Positions 39,701 to 48,726 of a DNA stretch of 64,000 nt are shown here, in pieces. A program made the position numbers and the translations under genes. How positions within the stretch are numbered: the first letter of the stretch is position 1; every line of letters begins with the position of its first letter. The notes below the pieces were generated by a model. The model searched no databases. It was given only the letters and a program-made list of their open reading frames with translations, and had not been told where the DNA came from. This stretch comes from Lumbricus rubellus (lineage: Eukaryota > Annelida > Clitellata > Crassiclitellata > Lumbricidae), in contig OX243820.1 in assembly GCA_945859605.1 (NCBI GenBank), positions 22,796,450 to 22,860,449 of the forward strand, read 5' to 3'.

Positions 39701-41580
39701 CAATCAGAATTTATATAGTGCCCCTTTAAGGTAATTACTCAGAGGCACTCCCAGCCGAGATTAAGTGAAAAAGTCTTGAACAGTTTGTGAAACTGAGAAC
39801 AGTTTGGAAGGTGTCACATCTATAATAGTCTGTAGAGGTCTGTTTTGTGTAATTATTTTATTTCCTTTGGTTATGGATAATGTGAGTTTAAGTTTCTAAG
39901 ATGAAACCATTAAGCTTGTGTATTTGATTTTCGGGAGAGATGCTATATTGGGTGAACTATACTTTTAGATCTTGGTGCTGTTAGACGTAAGCCCCGATGA
40001 CTCGATGGTTGATGAAGGCCTTGCAAGGGAAGTCATCAACCGCATACAAAAGCTAAGAAAGAAGGTTTGTACGCTGTGTTGTTTCACCGAGTACGCTGAA
40101 GTATCATAGTTGAAGGTGCTTTCGTCAGTCATTTAAACGTAAATACGCAGTTTAAAGATTAGTAATTGAACTGATGTCATAAAGTTATAGAGGTAAAACA
40201 CCTGTTTGTTTGGCTTATGAAGAAACGCCTCTTTTGCAGCATTTTAAAATATCCTTTTGCTGAAAGCGCAATCATGCAACAGCCAATCAACAAAGGCACA
40301 TCCAGATTGCGTTAAAACTCTCGTCATATGAACTCAAGAATACAAAGCTCATAGTTGGCCTGGATGACTTAAGGTGCTGACCAGTTTCATCTCCATTGTG
40401 CCACGCTGTGAACCGTGGAGGGGAGTGATTAGTGAGTAGTTAGTACGGTACATTAATGTGACTTGTCTTTCCTTGATTACCTAAATATATATTTGGTTCA
40501 TAAAATGGCTAGAATCTATTTGAAATAGATTCATACTACTGTGCTAACCTACTCCAAATTCTTGCCTTGGGCTTTGTGTCTAGCCATGCTGAGTTGATGC
40601 TGACTGTTTGATTTCTTTTAATGACAGGCCAAGTTGGTTCCTACAGACGACGTGACCATCTACTACAAAGCCAGTGGAACGCTTGCGCGTGTTGTCTCCG
40701 AGTACGATGACTTTATCTTCTCAACCATCAAGCAGCCGCTCCGACCTTTTCCTCTTCCATCTTCTGGCATTGAAGTCATCATCACAGAAGATGCTAAGGT
40801 CTGTACCATGCACCGAGGTGTGTGTCTCTGCTGTGTAATTTTATTGTTTCCCGGCTGGCATAATGGAATGCATATGAGATAGGTCATAATATTACAGCTC
40901 TCAACACTGTTCATTAGTTTCTATAGTATTTTCATGTTATAATGAAGGCAAAATATTGAGAAATTTTTAAAAATTATCTGGGTCTTCCACGTCAAATTAG
41001 TCAGTAAAATAATCAGCCAGTAATTATGAAACTGGTTCTGCTCATGGTGAAGCCATTGTTAACTGAGAAAGCTCTAGCACGACATTGCCATTTAATGGCT
41101 ACTACCCATTTAGCTGTCTTATGAGTTAGGTCATTCTTTTTGCTGAATTGTTCAACTTGTGCTGGATTCACTTAAAATACTGTCAGCTAGATTCAATATT
41201 TCTATACTAGTAATTACTATAATTAACGAGAAACACGATTAGGTTTTAGTAATTGGTGTGTGCTGAATTTTTATACTGTTGAATTGAAGGATTGATTGTT
41301 TTTGTGCTGTAGGTGAAACAAGACACGCTTGTCTTGACCATCGTTAGGGGTCATGTTGGGGCTGAGCATGGTGTCAGGGAAACCACTGTGGCTGCTCTTC
41401 CAGCTGATAATGGACATGGCCCTGTCTGTCGTTATGTCAACGTGGAAATGGTTAATGGGAAACAAGCAACCGTGCTTCTTGAGAATCCAAGAGGGGAATA
41501 CCAGATCTCATTCTCCGAACTGGTTCAGCAGGTGGGAAAACACGATATCATTTAACATAAATAGTTTTATTTTGTATACA

Positions 41581-41657
<77 letters not shown>

Positions 41658-42770
41658 CATGTGTGTGTCTGTGTGTGCATTTGTTTGAGTGTATGCATCA
41701 AGAAATGTGCAACAGTGCTGCTTGCATAGCTATCTGACTCTGCAATTGTTAGATTGCTGTCTTTTTCAGAGCACATTACAGCGTAGACTCATTATTGCTA
41801 TTATCATATATATCAGCTTCGGGTTGTTTGTCTCTCTTTCTTCTTCTTTTGTCTCTATTGTGGTCTACGCCTTAATTCTTAATCAACTTGACTGCTGATT
41901 TTCGCTCTACTGTGGACTTCCAAAGATCCGTTTGCATCTTTTGGAAGTCATTTTGTGGGTGGTGGCTCGTCTAGTATCCCTAAGTTCGGTCACATCTCTG
42001 CGTTTGTGTGTGATGTCCAGCAACCAGTATAAAGGTTTCGTGTATCGTCTGGAACTCTGTTCTGGGCAGAGCATCTGTCTATTTTTGGCAGCTCTACTTT
42101 AACCTTGGTGTGCTCTGGTCACTGATCTCTGTGCTCTGCATCTAGAGTTGATGGTTCCACATGAACCACATGCTTATTCTGTCACACTTTCTCGATCGTG
42201 GTCCATCTCTTTTGTCACCTTCCATTTGACTTGTGTTCCATCCATTTGACTTGTGTTCCATCCATTTGACTTGTGTTCCATCCATTTGACTTGTGTTCCA
42301 TCCATTTGACTTGTGTTCCATCCATTTGACTTGTGTTCCATCCATTTAACTTGTGTTCCATCCATTTGACTTGTGTTCCATCCATTTGACTTGTGTTCCA
42401 TCCATTTGACTTGTGTTCCTCCATTTGACTTGTGTTCCATTTGACTCTCTTTGGGTACTACTGAAGACTTTTTCCTTTGACGGGGTCTGGGTCAAGAGTA
42501 ATTATCTTGAAGGGACACTTTTAAATTTTTTATAGATAGATAGTTATATTTTAAGGTATGGCTAGAAGCTCATCCTTACGGGATGGTGTTATTGGATCTG
42601 CTGCTCAATGTTGTGTGTGTGATGATCTGCAGGTAAAACTGATCTTTGGTTTACGAGGAAAACGTCTACGTTTCTATGGAAGAAAAGGTCAAGAGCAAGA
42701 GGTGACTGAGGCTGGTGTCAAGGACATTCTGTCACTTCACGGCCAACTTCTGTTCGTTTCAGTAGATTAA
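22586..42770 (+). CDS. IARS1: Cytosolic isoleucyl-tRNA synthetase (26 coding exons)
   Basis: Charges tRNA-Ile with isoleucine in the cytosol. Exons: 22586-22704, 23275-23431, 25883-26002, 26577-26711, 27261-27345, 27847-27975, 28325-28412, 28962-29022, 29469-29564, 30277-30399, 30864-30955, 31485-31583, 32477-32680, 33444-33728, 34662-34745, 35115-35259, 35813-35933, 36381-36550, 37175-37296, 37781-37883, 38269-38352, 38890-39180, 39969-40064, 40628-40798, 41313-41531, 42633-42770. They sum to 3537 nt (1178 codons plus stop) with every phase matching. The class I signature is PHYGH (54-58) in [14 protein letters not shown]. The CP1 editing domain carries [11 protein letters not shown] (from 223). 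The second signature is KMSKR (602-606), followed by the anticodon-binding region ([19 protein letters not shown]). The C-terminus is one UNE-I-like module (VLLENPRG). Human IARS1 has 1262 residues and two such modules. Introns 3 and 15 use GC donors (gcaagt at 26003 and 34746). Confidence 0.97.
22866..23060 (-). mobile_element. LINE 3' remnant in IARS1 intron 1
   Basis: The reverse strand encodes [11 protein letters not shown] and, after a frameshift, [10 protein letters not shown], the C-terminus of a CR1/L2-type ORF2. It ends in GGCACTATATAAATG. Decayed. Confidence 0.65.
23938..24136 (+). mobile_element. LINE 3' remnant in IARS1 intron 2
   Basis: Reads [13 protein letters not shown] and [10 protein letters not shown], then the tail GGTCGGGAGCGCCTCTGAGG and GGCGCTATATAAATG, followed by (ATTACA)n. 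This is a CR1/L2-like ORF2 terminus, 5'-truncated. Confidence 0.75.
24378..25089. mobile_element. 712-bp TIR element with periodic motif array, 4-bp TSD
   Basis: Inverted ends CGTCTACCGAGTAACAGAAG match over about 26 bp with one mismatch. The flanking direct repeat is CAGT (24374-24377 and 25090-25093). Inside the right half ACTTACGCC-type words recur at 24802, 24845, 24889, 24929 and 24975 (ACTTGCGCC), with the TIR itself carrying the same word (AGTTACGCCCTTCTG). No transposase ORF. The superfamily is unassigned. Confidence 0.75.
24574..24793. mobile_element. 220-bp hAT-like element nested in the 712-bp element
   Basis: Termini CAGTGGCGGA and (complement) CATGGGCGGA, with flanking 8-mers TATAAGTT (24566-24573) and TATAAGTC (24794-24801) that match at 7 of 8 positions. 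The interior is G/C homopolymer-rich. Fits a decayed hAT MITE. Confidence 0.65.
28015..28140 (-). mobile_element. LINE 3'-tail fragments in IARS1 intron 6
   Basis: Two adjacent tail signatures: ATTTATATAGCACC, and after an (ATA)n stretch, ATTTATATGGCGCAGTAACA with AAGGGCGCCTTAC. The second matches the tails at 34790-34870 and 54055-54115. Confidence 0.55.
28535..28640 (+). mobile_element. LINE 3'-tail fragment in IARS1 intron 7
   Basis: Shares AAAACCATTCTCTTTGATT and CAGGAGCGCCTCTGAGGAG with the element at 23938-24136, including the GGCGCTATATAAATT end. Confidence 0.65.
30102..30171. mobile_element. TTAA-ended micro-element, 70 bp (IARS1 intron 9)
   Basis: Begins TTAACCCTTTAACGACCAGC and ends with a near-complement (GCTGGTAATTAAAGGGTTAA). 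TTAA at both edges fits piggyBac/Kolobok-type TTAA targeting. One of four such elements in the window. Confidence 0.6.
33736..33772 (+). repeat. (GATT)n microsatellite beside an IARS1 donor
   Basis: About eight GATT units immediately after the exon 14 donor, followed by a LINE-tail word (AATTATATAGCACCTTTTC). Confidence 0.85.
33965..34033 (+). repeat. Short tandem repeat, unit about 19 bp
   Basis: Three to four copies of tttttaatctgtagtgtag in IARS1 intron 14. Confidence 0.75.
34790..34870 (-). mobile_element. LINE 3'-tail fragment (IARS1 intron 15)
   Basis: AATTTATATGGCGTGGTAAC, TTACAAGGGAGCCTCAC and ACAAAACAGC match the tail of the LINE remnant at 54055-54360. Confidence 0.55.
34959..35000 (+). 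repeat. (TA)n microsatellite
   Basis: Two TA tracts separated by TGTTTAGAA, followed by a short TG tract, in IARS1 intron 15. Confidence 0.8.
35315..35388. mobile_element. TTAA-ended micro-element, diverged (IARS1 intron 16)
   Basis: TTAACCCTTTAATGCCGG at the left and CGGCATTAAAGAGTTCATAA at the right form a decayed inverted pair of about 74 bp. Confidence 0.5.
35665..35849 (+). repeat. Triplicated splice acceptor and start of IARS1 exon 17
   Basis: A 61-62-bp unit begins at 35665, 35726 and 35788. Each unit contains ATGCTATT(G/A)ATTTTGTGAA, an AAG acceptor and the start of the exon (GAGACTGGAGTGCCGTTCCT). Only the third copy (35813 onward) leads into the real exon. The first two read into TTTGAACTGA, an in-frame stop. 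Confidence 0.85.
37909..37985. mobile_element. TTAA-ended micro-element (IARS1 intron 20)
   Basis: TTAACCCTTTACCTGTTC with its imperfect complement GGGCAAATGGGTAAAAGATTAA, 77 bp. It starts 26 bp after the exon 20 splice donor. Confidence 0.5.
39708..39772 (-). mobile_element. LINE 3'-tail fragment (IARS1 intron 22)
   Basis: AATTTATATAGTGCCCCTTT ... CAGAGGCACTCCCAGC is the reverse complement of the GGGAGCGCCTCTGAG/GCGCTATATAAAT tail family. Confidence 0.55.
41581..41656 (+). repeat. (TG)n microsatellite in IARS1 intron 25
   Basis: Nearly pure TG dinucleotide tract of about 75 bp starting 50 bp after exon 25, followed by imperfect TG. Confidence 0.95.
42221..42446 (+). repeat. 20-bp minisatellite, about 11 copies
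   Basis: Unit tccatttgacttgtgttcca repeated almost perfectly in IARS1 intron 25. One copy has TTTAAC in place of TTTGAC and the last two are shortened. Because 20 is not a multiple of 3 and no frame carries a stop, all three minus frames stay open. Not a gene. Confidence 0.95.
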
Positions 42771-42956
42771 CTGCAGTCTTCTTGCAGATGAAGAGCGTTA
42801 ATATTTGTGGACTGGACGAAATGACGTAGTAGGGATTTTTCTGATGTGGTGAAAGTCTTCTGTGAGAGAGCATAATGCACTCGTTTTGTTGTTTTCAAAT
42901 TTATTCAGTGTAGGTAAGCACTTTGATATTTATCGTTGGTATTTTGAATACATGAT

Positions 42957-42962
42957 AATAAA
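42957..42962 (+). terminator. Candidate IARS1 poly(A) signal
   Basis: AATAAA about 187 bp after the IARS1 stop codon. A second AATAAA at about 43021 is an alternative. Confidence 0.5.
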
Positions 42963-43633
42963 ATCGGATGTCTTCAGGCATCTGATTTCTTAATTACCTA
43001 AATAAATGTGATAGGTGATGAATAAAAATGATTGTAAGATTGAAGATGTTGAAAGCTTCATAGGACATAAAGACGTGTTTGATTAAAGTCCCGGTTTCGT
43101 TGTTGCCCACTGTGGCACTGAATTTGATGCTATGGTCGTGTGATTTATTGATTATAATTGTTGACCTTTGAAATGCTTGTCGACTATCTAGCGTACATAT
43201 TCAGATGCTCAGTGTGATATGGGGCAGCCGTTGGTTGTGAAGACCTACAGTATGAGTAGAAGTATGTTGCGTGCTAACAATTTCTGGTGCTTTGATGGAC
43301 ATGCTTTAAAATTAAAAATTATGGAACCAGTTTATTGTTTTTCGTGTTCGAAATTGATTTGAATCTGATTTAGCAAAATTCTTGTTCAGTGCAAAAAATT
43401 TGCTTTCCAAGACTTTCTTTTGACTTTGATATTGGGTTGATTAGTCTGTAAAAATGTGAAAAGCTTATCAAATGCAGAAAACGATTGGTTGAAACAAACC
43501 ATCTCTGGATTCCTAATTTCGTACAGCCTACAGGTGGTGCAAGCTGGGTTCAGGTTAAAGTGGAAGGAATGTCGCATGTGACCCTGTTATGTGATTACAA
43601 GATGCATTAATAGACATGGATTAAGGGCTAAGG

Positions 43634-43781
43634 CATAGGCGCAACCACCCTATGGGACCCACGGGACGCGTCCCCCTCAACTTTTGAGTGGTCCCCTAAC
43701 TTTATTATTATGGTCCCCCCAACTTTTAGGACGTGATTCATTATGGTCCCCCCCAACTTTTAGGACGTGATTGCACCTATG
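43634..43781. mobile_element. 148-bp MITE with 8-bp TSD, hAT-like
   Basis: Termini CATAGGCGCAAC and (complement) CATAGGTGCAAT, flanked by perfect GGCTAAGG repeats (43626-43633 and 43782-43789). The interior holds two tandem units containing CCCAACTTTTAGGACGTGAT. An 8-bp TSD and CA...TG ends fit hAT. Confidence 0.8.
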
Positions 43782-44070
43782 GGCTAAGGTCATGTTTCCC
43801 TTTTTCCTTCTAAGGTCTAAGTTACTTGTTCATGCTATTCTATTCTGGCATGTATTCTGTACAGTAACATGAAGGAAAATCGCTTTCATGTAGAACATGC
43901 TCAATATTTACAGCATTATGGTAAACCTAGACAAAAAATTATACGTGCTTTGTAAAGTGTAATCAAGTGACACCGCCCAGCGCATTAATTTGTCAATTAA
44001 TTCGTGGTATAGATTACAAAACCTGAGTGAAAGTGTACAGGTGAATAGGGAAACCCATAGGTGACAATGG

Positions 44071-44126
44071 CATGCGATTGTTTTTATTTATCTAGTGCGC
44101 ACTAGATAAATAAAAATAATCGCATG
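44071..44126. repeat. 56-bp spacerless palindrome
   Basis: Two 28-bp arms meeting at GTGC|GCAC with a single mismatch (44080/44117). The sequence could extrude as a cruciform. No TSD or TIR family recognised. Confidence 0.9.
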
Positions 44127-44469
44127 GATTTCCGTAAGTGAAATTTAGGCAAAATATTTAGTCAAAACGACAGACACGTGTAGAATGCAACACCATATTT
44201 TCGCTCTAATCAGAACCAGGACATGACATTGTATCCTTTCTAAATAGGCCTACCGGTACCGTGAACCTAAACAAGAATTAGCCTAAGCGTAGCCATCTAC
44301 AGTTACTGTAGCCAATAGGTCGGTCGCGTATATGGCTGGATTAGACGATAATAATCAGAGCAAAGAAACGTAGATTCTGAGGCTACCTGGTAGGTGAAGC
44401 CTACCTATAAGAATAGGATTACGAGTGAAGTGATGAGTTCTCTGTCCGAAGAACATTGGCTTTACGCCT

Positions 44470-45555
44470 CTAAGGATGAGTGGGATGGTTTGCCGTTTAG
44501 TTGCCTTCCTCACAGACAATAATATTATTGTGGGTGAGCAACTTGCCCAAGGTCGCTAAGAAGTGGCACAGTATAGATAACAAACAGTACGTCGACTTCC
44601 GGCCTATGCTGTAAATCAGAATGTGTAAGTGATTTTGAAAGTGACGCCATTTTCTTTAAGCTATTGTTCATAGACATATTACATTTACTTAGTCTGCCTA
44701 TTCAATTTCCGGTATTCAGGCCGCTCGAGAAATTCAACATGAACCCGATGGTTTACTATGGCAAACCTTTTTTGATAGAATATTGTACGTAAATACCCTC
44801 CTAAACTACAGTAAAAATGCTAATAAATTTCAACATGGGGAAATATGTTTAAATAATTAATTATTGTGATGCAAATTATGGCTGTGCGTATAGAGTTTCG
44901 CTTAGTCATCGCCTATGGCCCTATGCATTACGCATTATGGGCGTGGCCTTAAGTGCGGGGTAGTTATCAACCACACACATTATTGCATAAAATTTTATTT
45001 TTTTGTCTCCAAGATCGACATTAATTTTACATAGTTCAAATAATTATAATAAATATATTAATTGATATTTAAGTTTTTATTCGATATTTTCACTGTTTCC
45101 AGCAGATAAATTGTATTTCCGCCAGTCCTTAATAATTTTATGTAAACTCGTTAGGCCTAGTAAAACTGTTGGTCGGCTGCTCAAAAATAAATTTCAAAAA
45201 TTAAATATTTCCCCATATCGCATTTTGTTAGCCCTTCTATCGCATATTCTTTGGTCCACTTTAAAACTTTTCATGCAAAAATTTGCGTGCCATAGTAATT
45301 TAAACCAGCAAGTTTAAGATTTAATTGACCGGACTAGCCATAGACATCATCACTATAATATTATCATATTACTAATAACTGTAAGATGTCTATGGTGTAG
45401 CTTATTCAAAATGGCGTGACCAATAAAAAGTGCTTAACAGGAAGTAATATAAGTCGACGTACTGTTTGTTATCTATACTGTGGAAGTGGCTTGAGGTAGA
45501 TTCGAACCTGCGACCCTTCGGTCATAAGGCGCCGAAATTACCGCGACCCACAATT
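44470..45555 (-). mobile_element. tRNA-derived SINE interrupted by the 916-bp transposon
   Basis: On the reverse strand a tRNA-like head (45550-45490) carries a B box (GGTTCGAATC) and a CGCGGTAATTTCGGCGCC stretch in place of the A-box region. A core-like body at 44566-44480 (GACCTTGGGCAAGTTGCTCA) follows. The body resembles the CORE/MIR type of SINE centre. The two parts are adjacent once the transposon and one TSD are removed. Confidence 0.6.
44567..45482. mobile_element. 916-bp TIR transposon, copy 2 (7-bp TSD)
   Basis: Same length, same termini and, as far as I compared, the same sequence as 18919-19834 (constant offset 25648). The TSD is GAAGTGG (44560-44566 and 45483-45489). The lack of divergence implies recent movement or conversion. 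Confidence 0.9.
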
Positions 45556-45842
45556 ATTATATTATAAATGGTAAAAGAATGTCCTGTTCTCGACTGAATT
45601 TTCATACGGAGTATTATTTCGCCTCTAATTGACCATCGCTTTATTTTAAAACAGAAAAATTTCGCTACATAAATCAGAAATTGCTAGTATGTTGCGTCGA
45701 TGTTTGGCCATATTGAAACTTGAAAGAGCGGCTCGTGGTTGCGGCGTCGTTAAGTTTAAGTTGTGGAGTCGTGAAAATTTAAAAAATTTGAAAGTTGATG
45801 TGGATTAATTTCTGATATATAAGTTTATTGTTCTGATAAAGA

Positions 45843-48726
45843 ATGACCTCTGCGTTGGAAAGTTATGTGAACCGTATCCTTGTGCTAGTGATGGATTATC
45901 TATTGGATAACTATTTTATCGCCCAGCTAATGGGTATGGTGTGAATATTTATCTCGGTATGATATATCTATTTTTGGTCCCTATCGTGTGTGTAGACAAT
46001 TTATTGAATGACCTTTGAAACGTCATAAAAACACAGATTGCATAGTTTTAGGGTACATGTTAACGGCGGCTCAGTTGGCGACCTGCAGCAAGTAAGCACT
46101 ATGGCCGTCACAGATCGGGGCAGAATAGAGCGCTCTGACCTACAGCGATTGATAGCCCAATGTTTCCGCAAAAGTAAGGCAGTGATCAAAAGACCACGAA
46201 AACGTATATTTTCAGAAATATTAATAAGCTGGTAAACACGCACACTGAGTGCCCGTACTCCAAACAATATGGCTGCCAACGAATGCCGTAAAATTAGAAC
46301 GCGACCGATCGACGACATCGCAACATGCATCTCAACATGCAAAGCGTGAGGGTCGGTTAGGGCTCAGGTTAGGCGCCGTGAGGGTCGGTTAGGGTTAGTT
46401 TTAGGGTTAGTGCAGCCATTCTGCTGAAATTGAAGCTCAATTGATGAAAAATGTCGTCTATAGGTCGCGCTCTAATTTTATCGCATTCCTTGGCAGCCAT
46501 ATTGTTTGGAGTACGGGCACTCAGTGTGCGTGTTTACCAATAAGCTTAAATAAGCTACAGAACACAATCAAAGAGTCCGATTACACTTGGTAAACAAGCA
46601 AAAATAAGCTGTAGTGTAAAGTAGGTAAGTATAGAATATCTATCTCCAGCTTCTAGTCGCCTAACTATAGTTTATCATGCCTGTGCCAAGTTGTTTGTCA
46701 TGTCTTGGTTGTGCAATGTAAAGTCTGACCTGGACGTTTCTCATGGTTGTATGATGGCCTCTCGCATCTATAGTGGACTACTGCAGTGTGGCATTCTTCT
46801 TGAAATACCATTGCTACCATGCAATCTTTTATTCACCACTATACTCCCACCACACATTCCCAGTTATTAAGCCATTCGACCATATTAAGCAGTTTGTGTC
46901 ATGTTCAAGACACAAACTGCTTAATATGGTCGACCCGGTTTTTGGTATTGCTTTAATTTCACAAGTGCAACTGTTAAAACTGGTATCTGGGCTTTCATTG
47001 CCCACTGACAGTCTTATCTATCAGGTTAGGTTTGAATGTGAAGCTACTGAAATATATTACGACATTAACAGTAAATGCAAAGCCAGTGTTTGGTTAAAGA
47101 GTTAAGCTGTTGAACTGACACAGTGTGCACAAACTTCATGTCAGAGTTTTGTGGCAGTTATCACTTGTGGTTTTCATTTTCCTCAGCTGTGTTTATCAGG
47201 TATTGTGTCTATAATTACTGCTGACGGGCGTATCATTGTGGTGAGTATCAGTTCTAAGTTTATATCATCAACATTAATATTATTAATTGATTAATTATTG
47301 TTTAGTAATATTATTGAAATATTCATATTATACAAAATAATTTACCCATAGATGTGATCTTATCAGGTGGCCTATATCAGTTACTTCTGGACTCACTCCC
47401 CACTCTTTAGATTGTCATGATTTTCGTGCTTCTTGGTCTTGGACTGCCACAGCACAACATAATATAGGGTAGTGTTAATAAGACACCACCTGATAAGACA
47501 TGCACAGGTCGGTCAGGATAGACCAGTGGAGAGAGTCGGAGAGAGTGTGGGACACATGCGGGCATTGACCCAGGTTGTCCTTCATGCTTCTCTCCCAACA
47601 TTCTCTTCAATCAGACAAGATGGTCTAGGTGCTCCAAGATGTTAATGGTATGGAGCGGAGTCAGCGGACTTGCTGATTGGATCGGTGAGGCTGGGCAGCA
47701 TGGTGCGAGACAGACTCAGACAGAGAGTGGCGTCGGCACCTACGGGCTGTCAGCCCAAGGATTATGTTGATGATGATGTTAATGATGTAAATTGTCAATT
47801 TCTGTAATTTAGGGAACATTGAAAGGCTTCGACCAGACAATAAATCTCATTCTCGACGATAGCCATGAAAGAGTCTTCAGCACATCTCAGGGAGTGGAAC
47901 AAGTCATTCTGGGTTTATACATAATCCGAGGAGACAATGTGTAAGTGTTCGCCTTAACGTTTGATCAAAGTTGCTACTTTTGATCATAGTCACCAGGGTA
48001 ATAGCTTTTATGCAACAAGCAATACATGTGATAACGTAAGATAGGGTACTAGTGGCTCATTTATTATGTCACTAAAATTTTTAAATCTTGCGAATGAAGC
48101 ACAGACTTTGCACTGCTGCCATCTTTCATTCCTTGTGGATTTAGCTGAACAAGATGCTATTCTGGTAGTCTTCATCTTGCTTCTGTGCCATATATCTTCC
48201 AAGCATTTTGCCTTGTGTGGGATCAAGCGAACTTACATTCAAGATTATCTTATGGCGGAACCATTGGCATTTTATGCTTTTATGTAGGAGAGTTGTGTTG
48301 GCCATTTCAGGTTTTAGTTGCATTTCTATGTAGTAAATTTGATAGACTTTGTAATTAATAAATTTATTAAATCTCTATGCAGTGTTCAAAAACTGGCTTT
48401 TCAAAGCGCATCTCTAATAGTCTTATTATAGGTGTGTCATGGCTACACTTCATCATTTACTTCACTTCTAGGTAGCTGGTAAATTCTGTGTTCAGCACTA
48501 AGTAGACCGGCTGGTTAATATGGAATGCAACAGCACAAAATGAAAACATATTGAAATTTGAATTGTTTTGCATGTTTTTAAGCCATCAAATGAGCACACG
48601 TTTTTTCGCTTACGTGCAAATCTGTGGCTTTTCAGGGCTGTGATTGGTGAAATCGATGAAGACTCGGACAGATCGATGGATTTCCAGAACATTCGAGCAG
48701 AACCATTAAACTCGATCACCCACTAG
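45843..48726 (+). CDS. LSM8: LSM8, U6 snRNA-associated Sm-like protein (4 exons)
   Basis: Subunit specific to the nuclear Lsm2-8 ring that binds the 3' oligo(U) of U6 snRNA. Exons: 45843-45873, 47200-47240, 47813-47940, 48636-48726. They sum to 291 nt, 96 codons plus TAG, the same length as human LSM8. The start MTSALESYVNR is the family N-terminus. Sm1 is formed across exons 2-3 (ITADGRIIV, then GTLKGFDQTINLIL). Sm2 contains LGLYIIRGDNV. The end IRAEPLNSITH matches the family C-terminus. Intron 1 (1.3 kb) hosts a family-A MITE and a 25-bp hairpin. Exon 2 is only 41 nt. It is convergent with SLC35B4. Confidence 0.96.
46231..46538. mobile_element. Family-A MITE, intact 308-bp copy (8-bp TSD)
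   Basis: Long TIRs start GGTAAACACGCACACTGAGT and continue to AACAATATGGCTGCC. The TSD is AATAAGCT (46223-46230 and 46539-46546). The interior holds GGTTAGGGTTAGTTTTAGGG. It lies in LSM8 intron 1. An 8-bp TSD with GG ends leaves hAT, P or Merlin open. Confidence 0.9.
46876..46933. repeat. Perfect 25-bp hairpin, 8-nt loop
   Basis: Arms 46876-46900 and 46909-46933 are exact complements around ATGTTCAA. It lies in LSM8 intron 1 with no TSD seen. Confidence 0.9.

Noticed and set aside
42221..42446. CRISPR-like array
   Set aside because: The 20-bp units are directly adjacent with no unique spacers, and the genome is eukaryotic. It is a minisatellite.
45490..45550. Functional tRNA gene on the minus strand
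   Set aside because: The B box is good, but the A box/D-arm and acceptor stem do not form a convincing cloverleaf, and a SINE core-like body follows.
47580..47790. Possible LINE C-terminal remnant in LSM8 intron 2
   Set aside because: Stop- and frameshift-ridden, ending in (GATGAT)n. There is suggestive composition but no motif I can name.
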